Shown: one piece after another, positions 1 to 8,496 of the stretch
Layout: every line of letters starts with the position of its first letter
How positions within the stretch are numbered: position 1 is the stretch's first letter
Made by a program: the position numbers and the translations under genes
Assembly: GCA_028285415.1 (NCBI GenBank)
Contig: JANQPF010000022.1
Location: forward strand, 186,001 to 250,000
Origin: Pseudomonadales bacterium
GTDB lineage: Bacteria > Pseudomonadota > Gammaproteobacteria > Pseudomonadales > Azotimanducaceae
DNA length: 64,000 nt
Reading direction: 5' to 3'
The notes under the pieces: generated by a model
Told to the model about the DNA's origin: nothing
What the model saw: only the letters and a program-made list of their open reading frames with translations
Database searches by the model: none

Positions 1-816
1 GCTCGATGCTGAAACGTAGACCGACGCCCGTTCGTACCAGTCCTGCATGTTGCCAACTCGCGCCAGTAGACTGAATCGGTCTGCAATGTCGAGACGTGCC
101 GCCAGCTGCTCGATTTCTTCAGCTTTGCTGCCGCCGCCGATCATGACGAGATGCCAGGACTCGTCACCGACGGCGGCGAAGGCTTCGAGCACCAGCTCGG
201 GTTGTTTCTGCGGAACCAGACGCCCAACCCCGAGTGCGACGTTGCGATCCGCCGGGACAATCTGACCAGGATCGACCACGGGATCATGCTGGGTCATGGG
301 CAGGTTGATCGAATTTGGTATCACAGCCGTGTTGGACAGGCCGTAGCGGCGTTCAAACCAGTCTGCACTTTCCCGGCTGAGAACCACAATCCTGGCAGCG
401 CCGGGGTAGTAGCGACGCTGCAGCCAGCGCCGCACCGGCGACAGATCGAGAAAGGGCGGGTGGACCCGCTCGGATACGACTACCGGAGTGCCGGTTTGTT
501 GCGCTGCCATCAGCGCAAGCACGTTTGCTGTTGGCATGAACGCGAGCACGGCGTCAGGCTGAGCCTCCGCGATCACGTGCCGGAGTCGGCGCAGCCTGCG
601 CAGGTTGTTGAAGAGCGCGTGGATGGGATGACGTGACAGTTCGCCCGCTTCGAGCGATGCGCGCTTTGCCGTCGTCGGATAGTGATCTGCTGCGACCGGT
701 GTCTGCGTCAACAGCGTCACGTCATGTCCTTCTGCCACGAAGAAGTCTGCCAGCTTCGCCATTACCCGCTCAGCGCCTCCGGCAGTGAGGCTGTTGATGA
801 AAAGGAGCAGTTTCAT
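1..816 (-). CDS. Glycosyltransferase family 4 (3' end beyond window)
   Basis: I translated this reading frame by hand from the ATG at 816; it stays open for 272 codons to the window edge, so the C-terminus is missing. The N-terminus MKLLLFINSLTAGGAERVM is the classic GT4 opening with its GGAERV motif. A second domain begins near residue 195 with LGVGRLVPQKQPELVLEAF, the usual start of the GT-B nucleotide-sugar domain (Glycos_transf_1). The enzyme probably transfers a sugar from a nucleotide-sugar donor to a surface glycan or lipid at the cytoplasmic face of the inner membrane. Acceptor and donor cannot be read from the sequence. It is divergent from the DedA gene, with about 220 bases between them. 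Confidence 0.9.
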   Translation of the reverse strand, partial: MKLLLFINSLTAGGAERVMAKLADFFVAEGHDVTLLTQTPVAADHYPTTAKRASLEAGELSRHPIHALFNNLRRLRRLRHVIAEAQPDAVLAFMPTANVLALMAAQQTGTPVVVSERVHPPFLDLSPVRRWLQRRYYPGAARIVVLSRESADWFERRYGLSNTAVIPNSINLPMTQHDPVVDPGQIVPADRNVALGVGRLVPQKQPELVLEAFAAVGDESWHLVMIGGGSKAEEIEQLAARLDIADRFSLLARVGNMQDWYERASVYVSASS

Positions 817-1040
817 TCGTCCGGGCAGTGGGTTCCGGGCATGGCGGAACGGCAATCATAGCACCTCAGCTGTAAGGGGCGGAGTGTCCACCCTGCCGTG
901 AACAAACAAAGCAACGTGCGCCAGACGCGGTCCACGGGAACTCCGGACGAAGGTTGATCGGGGCTTACGTGTTTGTACGACAGCCGCGCGGTTTTGGTAC
1001 GCTTGGGGTATCTGAGACAACTGAAAAAACGCTCGAGCGC

Positions 1041-2000
1041 ATGGAAAATCTGCTTGCCGCCGGTTTTACGCTGCTGGCAACTCACGGCTACGTCATCGTA
1101 TTCGTGTGGATGTTTGCCGATCAGGCGGGGCTGCCGTTGCCTTCGATTCCCCTGCTGGTTGCCTGTGGCGCCCTTGCGGCAGCCGGAGATTTGAATTTGT
1201 GGCTGCTCATCGCCTCGGCGAGCCTGGCGACGCTGCTGGCTGACTTTTTGTGGTACGGGCTGGGCCGCTTGCAGGGCGAAAAGGCCGTTTCCCTGGTATG
1301 CCGTCTGGCGTTGGAACCCGACAGCTGTGTCTCTGCTACCCGTACGGCATTTGGCAGGTTCGGGCCGCTGACGCTGGTCATTGCGAAATTCCTGCCGGGT
1401 GTGCAGACGCTGGCGCCGGCGTCCGCCGGTCTCGTGCAATCGCCGTTGCTGGGCTTTCTGCTCCTGGACGTTGCGGGCACGTTGCTGTTCATTCTGCCGT
1501 TCATTCTCGGAGGCTACTTTTTCCAGGCTGAGTTGGTTGCCTTGCTCGATGGGGCAGGCGAGGTTGCCGGCGGCGTTGGCTGGCTGATTGCCGCGGTGCT
1601 TTCCGTTTATGCGGTCGTCAAAGCGATGCAGTGGTTTACGTTTTATCAGCAGCACCGCCTGCGGCGGATAACGGCGGAAGAGCTGGCGTCACGAATGGGC
1701 GGTGAGGATCCCGTGACCGTCATTGATCTGCGCCAGCGCCTCGACTTTGAGATTGAGCCGCGCATCATTCCAGGGGCGCTGCGCATTCCGATCAACGAAG
1801 TAGGCAGAAGACGCAACGAGATTCCCGTGCGCTACGATGTGGTCCTCGTCTGTACGTGACCCAGCGAAGCTTCCAGCGCCCGTGTGGCGCTGTTTCTCAG
1901 CAAAATCGGGTTGGACAAGGTTTATCCGCTGGAAGGTGGCATGAATCGCTGGATTGATCTCAACCTGCCGACGGAGCTGCCGGAACCTTCCGACACCTGA
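1041..2000 (+). CDS. DedA-rhodanese fusion membrane protein, candidate selenoprotein (in-frame UGA at codon 273)
   Basis: Residues 1-200 are a DedA/SNARE-associated membrane domain with several hydrophobic segments and the DedA-type GLPLPSIPLL stretch. Residues about 215-319 are a rhodanese domain (VIDLRQRLDFE..IPGALRIPINE, then LEGGMNRWID at its end). The reading frame meets TGA at 1857-1859, immediately after Cys271-Thr272. It then continues with unmistakable rhodanese sequence (PSEASSARVALFLSKIG) to a normal TGA at 1998-2000. Related DedA-rhodanese fusions, as I recall them, read C-[ST]-C-P-[NS]-E here, so UGA replaces the second Cys of the active-site loop. A SECIS-like hairpin follows. 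I chose ATG 1041 over TTG 954 because the DedA domain starts there, although its Shine-Dalgarno is weak. Alternatives are a nonsense mutation or a sequencing error producing a 272-residue product. Selenocysteine insertion is inference. Confidence 0.75.
1857..1892 (+). promoter_or_regulatory. Bacterial SECIS-like hairpin following the in-frame UGA
   Basis: Downstream of the TGA at 1857-1859 the arms CAGCGCC (1874-1880) and GGCGCTG (1886-1892) form a perfect 7-bp stem closing a 5-nt loop CGTGT. The loop begins 21 nt after the UGA and has G as its second base. Published bacterial SECIS rules ask for a 3-14 nt apical loop with a G in its first two positions, a 4-16 bp upper stem, and 16-37 nt between UGA and loop; all are met. 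The element is inside coding sequence, as bacterial SECIS elements are. A GC-rich gene can form such hairpins by chance, so it supports recoding without proving it. Confidence 0.55.
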
Positions 2001-2058
2001 CTTGCAAGCGCGCATGCAGTAGCCAAAATCAGGCTTTCACCAATGAGGGAGAACAGGC

Positions 2059-2571
2059 ATGACCTTGATGGAACTCGGGGCGCTGGGTGAGTTTCTAGGA
2101 TCAATAGCGGTACTCGCCACCTTGATCTATCTTTCGGTACAGCTGCGTCAGAATACCCGTTCCATTCGCGCCAGCGAGAAGCTGGCGCTCGCGCAGGCCT
2201 ATCAAACCCGCGCGGATGCGCTGCAGAAGATGATGGTGAGCGCCGCAACCTCGGAGCACATCGGCGCAATTATCAACAAGCTGACGCAAGCAGGTTACTC
2301 GGAGAATTTGAGCTCGCTGGATGTGCTCACACCTGAAGAACGCAGTCGCTTCCGACAGTGGCAGATCGCCCAGCAGACGCACTGGGACAACATGTTCTTT
2401 CAGTACCAGCAGGGCTTCATAGACGAGGAGTACTATCGCGATTCGTTTCGTGCCCGCGTGCGGCGGTTGGCGCCGGTATGGCAGGCGTTGAATGTCGATG
2501 TCACCCGCAAAAGCTTTGCCGAGGAGATTGAGTTTCTGCTGGCTGAAGAGGCGGCGGCCGGCAAAGAATGA
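2059..2571 (+). CDS. Hypothetical protein with one N-terminal membrane segment
   Basis: This 170-residue protein has a hydrophobic segment at about residues 8-27 (LGEFLGSIAVLATLIYLSVQ), followed by a charged, mostly helical soluble part rich in Arg, Gln and Glu. It looks membrane-anchored at the N-terminus. The sequence resembles uncharacterised proteins common in marine proteobacteria, but I recognise no named domain and assign no function. A GAGGGAGAA Shine-Dalgarno stretch lies just upstream of the ATG. It is 58 bases after the DedA-rhodanese gene on the same strand and could be co-transcribed. Confidence 0.75.
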   Translation: MTLMELGALGEFLGSIAVLATLIYLSVQLRQNTRSIRASEKLALAQAYQTRADALQKMMVSAATSEHIGAIINKLTQAGYSENLSSLDVLTPEERSRFRQWQIAQQTHWDNMFFQYQQGFIDEEYYRDSFRARVRRLAPVWQALNVDVTRKSFAEEIEFLLAEEAAAGKE

Positions 2572-2600
2572 GACGCAGGATTTGCCTGGGAGTCGACCTG

Positions 2601-2627
2601 CGCCGGCGCAATGTCTTTACGCCGGCG
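2601..2627. terminator. Hairpin between convergent genes, probable bidirectional terminator
   Basis: Two copies of the self-complementary 8-mer CGCCGGCG (2601-2608 and 2620-2627) can pair around an 11-nt loop. The hairpin lies between the convergent ends of the genes at 2571 and 2658 and is followed on the plus strand by a weak T-containing stretch (TCTATTCT). A short 10-bp direct repeat (GCCGATCAGG twice, 2643-2662) runs into the 3' end of the next gene. Confidence 0.5.
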
Positions 2628-2657
2628 TCTATTCTAGTCGGAGCCGATCAGGGCCGA

Positions 2658-3407
2658 TCAGGGTTCGTCGCCGCGGCGTTCGAGCGATCCCGAGCCCATG
2701 ATGCTTTCGTCGACCTTGGGCGTGCCATAGTAGTCGATGTCGCCTGAACCCATGACAGTTGCATCCAGTTCGGCGACGGCCCATACCTCAACGTCTCCAG
2801 ATCCGCGCACCGTCACGTCCGCCTCCTGCGAACGCAGATCGCGCGCGTTGTGATCGCCGCTGCCGCTGATGCTGATCTTCTGTGAGACCACGCGGCCGCT
2901 TGCCTCGACGTTGCCGGATCCGGCAATGGCCGTATTCAGCGTGTCTGCCTCGAGCTCGTTGAGCTTGACGTCGCCGGAACCGGCAATGGCAATATCGAGG
3001 TCGTTGCAGCTCAGCTTTTCGATTTCGAGCAGAGCAGAGCCTGAGATCTTGATGTTGAAATCGTCGCTCTCGATCTCTTCGGCGTAGCCATCGCCGCTGC
3101 CAGCCATGCTGACGGCGTCCAGCTCTTCGAAGCCGATCGTCAGGACAATTTCTCCGTCCGACCAGTCGAACCACGAGTTTTCTTTGTAGACTTTGAGCGT
3201 GTTGCCATCCACTTCGGTGACCACCTCATCGATGGTGTCGCCGTCTCCTTCCAGCGTGACGAAATGCTCGTCAGCGACAACGAACTCGACTTCGAAGGGT
3301 AAGGTGTAAGCAATCTTCGTGAACTCGTCCACTTCGCGGGTATCGGTTGCCGCCCAGGCGCCGCCGGCAAGCAGCAAACCCAGCGCGGCTGTCGTGATTC
3401 TTTGCAT
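2658..3407 (-). CDS. Exported head-GIN domain (DUF2807) protein
   Basis: The 249-residue product starts with a signal peptide (MQRITTAALGLLLAGGAWA). It then has a DUF2807 putative auto-transporter adhesin head-GIN fold: repeated GSGD/GSG turns (SMAGSGD, AIAGSGD, SISGSGD, TVRGSGD, TVMGSGD) spaced about every 16-20 residues, typical of a right-handed parallel beta-helix. It is probably periplasmic or surface-associated; the molecular role of the family is unknown. The first ATG at 3413 abuts the GAGGAG Shine-Dalgarno. The second ATG at 3407 lies 7 nt from it, so I take 3407 as the start. Confidence 0.85.
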   Translation of the reverse strand: MQRITTAALGLLLAGGAWAATDTREVDEFTKIAYTLPFEVEFVVADEHFVTLEGDGDTIDEVVTEVDGNTLKVYKENSWFDWSDGEIVLTIGFEELDAVSMAGSGDGYAEEIESDDFNIKISGSALLEIEKLSCNDLDIAIAGSGDVKLNELEADTLNTAIAGSGNVEASGRVVSQKISISGSGDHNARDLRSQEADVTVRGSGDVEVWAVAELDATVMGSGDIDYYGTPKVDESIMGSGSLERRGDEP

Positions 3408-3461
3408 GGTCATTCTCCTCGTGAACCTGCGCTGTATGTCGCGTTAGTTGCAGAAATAGTT

Positions 3462-4187
3462 TTATTCGGACTTGATGAACTTGTAGACGAAGCGGCTGGT
3501 GCGGCCGCGCACCGCAGGATCAAAAACCGTCACGCTGAGGTCATCGTCGGGATTTTCGAGAATGTCCGTTGCTCCGACGAACTCGAAGCCACGCCCGGCA
3601 ATGTCGCCTTTTGCGAACTCGGCGTCGATCCGATGCAGGTTCTGTGCGTGTGCGTTGCCCGTGTTGGCTGCGGCGTGGTGATCGACGATGGCGAGCACGC
3701 CGCCGGGTTTCAAGATGCGGCGGATGGTGTTGAAAAGCGGATCCGCGGTGACGGTCCAGCCTTGCTGGGTGAAATACACGTCGTGGTATGTCATCACCAG
3801 GATGGCCATGTCGAGGCTGTTGGATCTCAGATCGAAGTCCTCGATCTCACGAACATACACCTCCACGTTAGGCAGGCGATTGTCGGCGACCCGTTCGCTC
3901 AACTTATCGGCGAAGCCCATGTACGCCTGGTTGTTGTGCAGGTAGACCTTTCCCTCGGGTCCGACGGCGTGGGACAGCACCTCCGAGTAGTAGCCGTTTC
4001 CCGCAAAAAAATCGATCACCTGCCAGCCGGGTTCGAGCCCCATGAACGCCAGTACTTCAAACGGCTTGCTGGTGACATCCCGCTCGGCATCTGCCTCGCT
4101 GCGTTCCGGTGCGGCGCCAGCGGTAATCTGGCTCAGGAACAAAACAGGGATTGCGAACAACCACGGTGGAATGCGGACTCTGGTCAT
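3462..4187 (-). CDS. Exported class I SAM-dependent methyltransferase (COG4798-like)
   Basis: This 241-residue protein has an N-terminal signal-like segment (residues about 8-25, PWLFAIPVLFLSQITAGAAP). A class I methyltransferase core follows: motif I is VIDFFAGNGYYSEVL near residue 58, an acidic motif follows, and LKPGGVLAIVDHHA marks the post-core strand. It resembles the predicted methyltransferases of COG4798, many of which carry export signals. The substrate is unknown. A SAM-dependent enzyme outside the cytoplasm is biochemically puzzling, because SAM is not known to be abundant in the periplasm. The gene is divergent from the GST gene at 4252. Confidence 0.85.
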   Translation of the reverse strand: MTRVRIPPWLFAIPVLFLSQITAGAAPERSEADAERDVTSKPFEVLAFMGLEPGWQVIDFFAGNGYYSEVLSHAVGPEGKVYLHNNQAYMGFADKLSERVADNRLPNVEVYVREIEDFDLRSNSLDMAILVMTYHDVYFTQQGWTVTADPLFNTIRRILKPGGVLAIVDHHAAANTGNAHAQNLHRIDAEFAKGDIAGRGFEFVGATDILENPDDDLSVTVFDPAVRGRTSRFVYKFIKSE

Positions 4188-4251
4188 TTCCCAATCTCCC
4201 CTACAGGCGACAAGTGTGATTCAATTCAAACCTTTTTACGGGGGAGACACA

Positions 4252-4869
4252 ATGGACAAGCCGGTCATCTACGGCATCAGCGCATCGCGTGCGTTTCGGT
4301 CAATCTGGGCGATTGAGGAGGTGGGCATCGACTACGAACACGTGCCGACGTCGTTCCGCGGAGATGCTCAGGCGCCGGAATATCTGGACATCAATCCCAA
4401 TGGACGCATCCCGGCGCTCGTGGACGGGGACTTGCAGCTTTGCGAATCCATGGCCATCAATCTATATCTGGCGAGAAAGTATGGCGGCCGCCTCATGCCG
4501 GCGGACGCTGAAGGTGAGGCGCAGGCCAACCAGTGGAGCGTCTGGGCCATCAGTGAGATCGAACCGCTGCAAATGCAGATTGTGGTGCAGAAATTTTTCA
4601 CACCGGAAGAGCAACGCGACGAAGGGGTGGTGGCACGTGCTGAGAAGGCGCTGGTGCGCCCGTTGGATGTGCTTGATGCCAGGCTTGCGCATCAGATCTA
4701 TCTGCTTGGGGAGAATTTCTCGATTGCGGACCTGAACGTTGCGGGCGTGATGGATCTCCTCTCCATGGTCGAATTCAATCTGGACAGTTGGAGTAACGTG
4801 CAACGCTGGCTCGCGGCGTGTCGTGAGCGGCCGAGCTACGGTAAAGCCAAAGTCGTGGGAGTGGAGTGA
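4252..4869 (+). CDS. Glutathione S-transferase family protein
   Basis: This 205-residue two-domain GST has an N-terminal thioredoxin-like half, with the cis-Pro segment PNGRIPALVDGD and the glutathione-contacting ESMAINLYLARKYG. The helical C-terminal half contains the typical FSIADLNVAGVMDLL motif. It is a cytosolic enzyme, probably conjugating or reducing electrophiles with glutathione. The ATG at 4252 has a good GGGGGAG ribosome site. The stop codon overlaps the start of the next gene, indicating translational coupling with the beta-lactamase-fold hydrolase. The substrate is unknown. Confidence 0.88.
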   Translation: MDKPVIYGISASRAFRSIWAIEEVGIDYEHVPTSFRGDAQAPEYLDINPNGRIPALVDGDLQLCESMAINLYLARKYGGRLMPADAEGEAQANQWSVWAISEIEPLQMQIVVQKFFTPEEQRDEGVVARAEKALVRPLDVLDARLAHQIYLLGENFSIADLNVAGVMDLLSMVEFNLDSWSNVQRWLAACRERPSYGKAKVVGVE

Positions 4870-6047
4870 TGGCGCGGCTGCAGCGTATGCAGCAGATTGC
4901 CGATGGCTATGTCGCAGCGCAGAAATACGCCGGGATCGAATGGCGCGTAGAGCGCGGCGGTGAGGAATTCATTGCCGGATCGAGCGGGGTTGCCGATGTT
5001 GCCACGGGACGCGCCATTCCCGACGGCGCCATCTATCGAATTTACTCAATGACCAAACCGATTGTGTCGGTGCTGGCGCTGCTCCTGGCCGAGCAGGGTA
5101 AGCTACGCCTCTACGACATGCTCGCACAGTATGACCGGCGCTTTGCTGCGCCGCGCGTGTTGACGTCGGCAGGGGACATCCAGCCGTTGCTGAGACCCAT
5201 TCTGGTCGAAGATCTGCTGACGCACCGGGGCGGCTTTACCTATGAGTTCATCCACGGCTGCCACGTGGCTCAGTACTACCGCGAGGCTGAGATCATCGGC
5301 AACAGCCAGCGTACGCTGGATGAGATGATGGGTGCGCTGGCGGAACAGCCGCTCGCGTTTCAGCCCGGTTCGCATTGGCGCTACAGCGTCTGCACGGACG
5401 TGCTTGCGCACGTCTGTCAGCGTGCGGCTGACAAGCCGCTTGGTGAGCTCCTCGAGGAGCTCATCTTCCGGCCGCTCGGTATGTCCGATACCGCGTTCGG
5501 TGTTGCTTCCGATCAGCTGGACCGGCTCATGCCCATGTACGGCGTGGGTGACCTGCGGGCGCTGCCACCCCTGGAGGTTACGCCGCAGACGCTCGAGCCC
5601 ATGGCGGCAGACGACATGTACCCCCATGATCAACAGGACGTGTTTCAACGGGGAGGTCACGGACTCTTCTCGACCTTGAAGGATTATTCGGCGTTCGCGC
5701 GCATGCTCATCGACGGGCGTGGTCCAGACGGGGAGCCGCTGATTTCCCGTGCCATGCATAAGATGATGCAGGCGAATCGCATTCCGGCCGATCAGCTCCC
5801 GCTGAAAATCGGTGCGAACGCGCTACCCGGCTACGGTTGGGGACTGACCGGTCGCGTCGCGCTCGATGCCGGTCAGCTGAATACGCTTTCGGGAGAAGGT
5901 GAATTCGGCTGGGCGGGTGCTGCGTCTACCCACTTCTGGGTGGATCCTGCCGAACGCCTGAGTGGGGTGATCATGACGCAATATCTCGGCGCCTCACTGC
6001 CGCTGGCAGACGACCTGCGCACGGCGGCCTACCAGGCACTGCCCTGA
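4869..6047 (+). CDS. Beta-lactamase family serine hydrolase (class C-like esterase)
   Basis: The 392-residue product has the SxxK nucleophile motif S60-M-T-K63, a Tyr-Ser motif at Y172 in HWRYSVCTDVL, and a C-terminal GWAGAASTHFWVDP block corresponding to the KTG-box region. This is the arrangement of beta-lactamase-fold esterases (EstB-like, COG1680) rather than true penicillinases. No signal peptide is visible, so a cytoplasmic esterase or hydrolase is more likely than antibiotic resistance. The start overlaps the GST stop; a GTG one codon earlier at 4866 is also possible. Confidence 0.88.
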   Translation: MARLQRMQQIADGYVAAQKYAGIEWRVERGGEEFIAGSSGVADVATGRAIPDGAIYRIYSMTKPIVSVLALLLAEQGKLRLYDMLAQYDRRFAAPRVLTSAGDIQPLLRPILVEDLLTHRGGFTYEFIHGCHVAQYYREAEIIGNSQRTLDEMMGALAEQPLAFQPGSHWRYSVCTDVLAHVCQRAADKPLGELLEELIFRPLGMSDTAFGVASDQLDRLMPMYGVGDLRALPPLEVTPQTLEPMAADDMYPHDQQDVFQRGGHGLFSTLKDYSAFARMLIDGRGPDGEPLISRAMHKMMQANRIPADQLPLKIGANALPGYGWGLTGRVALDAGQLNTLSGEGEFGWAGAASTHFWVDPAERLSGVIMTQYLGASLPLADDLRTAAYQALP

Positions 6048-6059
6048 ACAGGACGCTTC

Positions 6060-7676
6060 TCAGCTGGCGTGTTGATGATCCTGTTTGATGAAGTCTGCGC
6101 CTTGCTCCGCGATCATCACCGTCGGCGCGTTGGTGTTGCCCGATGTGATGTGCGGCATGATCGAGGCATCTATGACGCGCAGGCCCTCGACGCCGTTAAC
6201 CTGCAGTCGGGGAGAGACCACCGCGTGCTCGTCGGTACCCATTCTGCAGGTCCCAACCGGGTGAAATATGGTCGTGCCGAGGGCGCGTGCCGATTCGAGC
6301 AGTGCCTCGTCGGTTGCGGCGTCCGGCCCCGGCAGCAGCTCACGGGGATTGAACCGCTCGAGCGCCGGCGCCGCCATGATTCGCCGTGTGAACTTCAACG
6401 ATTCGACCGCAACGTTCTCATCCTCGGGCGTCGACAGATAGTTCAGGCGTATTTCCGGCGCGGCGAGCGGATCAGCTGACTTGATGTGGACGTGGCCGCG
6501 ACTCGTGGGTCGCAGGTTGCACACGCTCGGAGTGATGGCGTTATGACGGTGCAGCGGTTCGCCAAACTTGTCCAGTGACAGCGGCTGAACGTGCCATTCG
6601 ATGTTGGCGCTCGCCTGTGATTCGTCGCTGCGCGCAAACGCGCCCAGCTGGGAAGGTGGCATGGTCAGCGGCCCCGTGCGTTTCAGGAAGTACTCGATGC
6701 CCATGGCGGCCATGCCCCAGGGTGTGCGCGCCCGCTGGTTGAGCGTGACCGTGTTGTCCACGGCGTAAATTGTGCGAATCTGCAGGTGGTCGTGGAGATT
6801 GCCGCCCACCCCGGTCAGCGCGTGCCTGACGGGAATGTCGTATTGATTGAGCAGTTCCGGTGGGCCAATGCCGGCCAGCTGCAGGAGCTGGGGTGAGCCG
6901 ATGGACCCTGCAGCCAGAATCACTTCGCGGTTGGCGCGGAAGGCTTGTGCGCCGCCGGGGGTGTTGGCCTGCACCCCTGTCGCGCGTAGTACACCTTCGC
7001 TGGTTTCGATATCGAGCGAGGTTACCTGCGCTTCGGTCACGATCGTCAGATTGGGGCGCTGCTTCACCGGGTCGAGAAAAGCCCGTACGCCGCTCCAGCG
7101 TCGGCCGCCTTTCTGATTCATCTGGAAGTATGCGTTGCCGAAATTGTCACCACGATTGAATTCTTCGATTTTCGGTATGCCGGTCTCAGCCGCTGCGTCC
7201 CGCCAGGCGTCGAGAATCTCCCAGTTGACGCGGCGCTCTTCGACGCGGAGCTCGCCGCTGTCGCCGTGGTGCTCGTCAGCGCCGTGCTGATAGCTTTCCG
7301 ATCGCTTGAAAACAGGCAGAACGTCGTCCCAGCCCCAGCCGGGATTGCCCAGCTGCGCCCAGAGATCGTAATCGCTGCGCTGGCCGCGCATGTAGATCAT
7401 GGCGTTGATCGAGGAGCACCCGCCCAGCACTTTGCCGCGTGCGTAGCCGATGGAACGCCCGCCCAGCCCGGGGTCGGGCTCGGTGTTGAAGCACCAGTCG
7501 GTGCGTGGGTTGCCGATCGTATAGAGGTAGCCGACGGGAATGTCTATCCAGAAGTAGTTGTCCTTTTTACCTGCTTCGATCAGCAGCACCGAGCGGTTCG
7601 GATCGGCGGACAAACGGTTGGCGAGCACGCAACCCGCGGTGCCCGCGCCGATGATGATGTAGTCGAAGGTCTGCAA
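6060..7676 (-). CDS. GMC family FAD-dependent oxidoreductase (choline/alcohol dehydrogenase type)
   Basis: This full-length 538-residue GMC flavoenzyme has the N-terminal dinucleotide motif GAGTAG (residues 10-15) and LLIEAG. GMC signature 1 lies around GGCSSINAMIYMRG and signature 2 around GSIGSPQLLQLAGIGP. The C-terminal active-site region is FHPVGTCRMG, then HITSGNTNAPTVMIAE with the His/Asn pair. It probably oxidises an alcohol to an aldehyde or acid. The start is a TTG at 7676 preceded by a purine-rich GGGGGCGG, because the FAD motif begins eight residues later. Convergent with the serine hydrolase, with only 12 bases between stops. Confidence 0.92.
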   Translation of the reverse strand: MQTFDYIIIGAGTAGCVLANRLSADPNRSVLLIEAGKKDNYFWIDIPVGYLYTIGNPRTDWCFNTEPDPGLGGRSIGYARGKVLGGCSSINAMIYMRGQRSDYDLWAQLGNPGWGWDDVLPVFKRSESYQHGADEHHGDSGELRVEERRVNWEILDAWRDAAAETGIPKIEEFNRGDNFGNAYFQMNQKGGRRWSGVRAFLDPVKQRPNLTIVTEAQVTSLDIETSEGVLRATGVQANTPGGAQAFRANREVILAAGSIGSPQLLQLAGIGPPELLNQYDIPVRHALTGVGGNLHDHLQIRTIYAVDNTVTLNQRARTPWGMAAMGIEYFLKRTGPLTMPPSQLGAFARSDESQASANIEWHVQPLSLDKFGEPLHRHNAITPSVCNLRPTSRGHVHIKSADPLAAPEIRLNYLSTPEDENVAVESLKFTRRIMAAPALERFNPRELLPGPDAATDEALLESARALGTTIFHPVGTCRMGTDEHAVVSPRLQVNGVEGLRVIDASIMPHITSGNTNAPTVMIAEQGADFIKQDHQHAS

Positions 7677-7738
7677 CGCCGCCCCCGTGGTTGGAGTCGG
7701 CTACATAGTACAGGCTTGGCGTAAGAAAGGTCTCGGTC

Positions 7739-8437
7739 TCAGACAGCCGTTGCTGACGGAACCTGAAGATTCCAGTAGAGGTCCGGCTCCGGCAGGCGCA
7801 GCTGCCGTCGCACGTCTTCGATGGGAAGCGTCAACAGCGTTTCCCAGTCCTGCGCGGGCAGCCATGCGGCGCGTTTGCCGTCGCGGTAGGCGCACCAACC
7901 GGCGCTGAAAACGCCTGCGCCGTAGTGCTCGGCCAGCTTGCAGAGGCCAACAAAACAGATGAAGCCGATACCGCGGTTCTTCGTTTGTGCGTAGGTGAAG
8001 GCCAGGAGCAGCGCTTCGCCGAGCTCGTCGCGGCCGTACTGCGAGAGCGCGTGCCAGAGGTCATGCATATCGCGCTGCCGGCGCGCAAAGAGCGCCATGT
8101 TCGGTCCAAGCTCGTCGTAGTCATCTTCGTTGCTGGCGTCGACGAGGCCGGCCGCCGTCAGGCCTTCGGAGCGCAGATAGCCGAGGTAATGGCGTCCCAG
8201 AGAATCCGCGGGCAGTTGCTCGAGGTGGTCCTGGTCGCTGAGCGTATCCAGGAGCGAACGTTGCTCCCGCAACACCTGCTTGCCGGTTTCCGTCTCTGCG
8301 AAGCGCTGATAACCGTCTCGCAGTGCCGGGCCCGACAGCGCGCGGATGATGGTGAACACCTCCTGAGTCTGCTCCGGGTCGGCGATGAGTCGGCGGATAG
8401 CGCGTAGCGCGACAAGCGGCTGAAGACGTTGCTGCAT
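7739..8437 (-). CDS. coq4: Coq4 family ubiquinone biosynthesis protein
   Basis: The 232-residue protein carries the Coq4 metal-binding signature H125-D-L-W-H129 followed by E141 (HDLWHALSQYGRDELGE), matching the conserved HDxxH-x11-E of COQ4. Coq4 acts in coenzyme Q assembly; recent work assigns it oxidative decarboxylation of the C1 position of the ring precursor. It is the only ubiquinone gene here. A GAGG ribosome site precedes the ATG at 8437. It is divergent from a TetR regulator, and the shared 146-bp intergenic region holds two near-perfect palindromes, so the regulator probably controls this gene. Regulation of a ubiquinone gene by a dedicated TetR protein would be unusual. Confidence 0.87.
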   Translation of the reverse strand: MQQRLQPLVALRAIRRLIADPEQTQEVFTIIRALSGPALRDGYQRFAETETGKQVLREQRSLLDTLSDQDHLEQLPADSLGRHYLGYLRSEGLTAAGLVDASNEDDYDELGPNMALFARRQRDMHDLWHALSQYGRDELGEALLLAFTYAQTKNRGIGFICFVGLCKLAEHYGAGVFSAGWCAYRDGKRAAWLPAQDWETLLTLPIEDVRRQLRLPEPDLYWNLQVPSATAV

Positions 8438-8463
8438 TGTGAACCTCGTTTTGTGAAAACGGT

Positions 8464-8483
8464 TATCAACATTGATGTTGATA
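8464..8483. promoter_or_regulatory. Palindromic operator 1 between coq4 and tetR
   Basis: The site is TATCAACAT, a TG spacer, then ATGTTGATA: a perfect 9-bp inverted repeat lying 27 bp upstream of the coq4 start. It shares its architecture and central CAT-TG-ATG core with operator 2, and the two centres are 35 bp apart. The likely ligand is the adjacent TetR-family protein. Confidence 0.7.
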
Positions 8484-8496
8484 GTGATTTTGCACC

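Noticed and set aside
151-636. Plus-strand open frame over the left edge
   Set aside because: The minus strand encodes a clear GT4 glycosyltransferase through the same bases.
813-1655. Minus-strand open frame of 280 codons
   Set aside because: It lies antisense to the DedA gene, is Arg/Gln-rich and lacks motifs; DedA on the plus strand is the real gene.
1866-1873. GAAGCTTC palindrome as the SECIS stem
   Set aside because: It cannot form a loop of 3 nt or more; the downstream 7-bp stem is the better candidate.
4869-6047. Antibiotic beta-lactamase
   Set aside because: No signal peptide and a motif pattern closer to EstB-type esterases.
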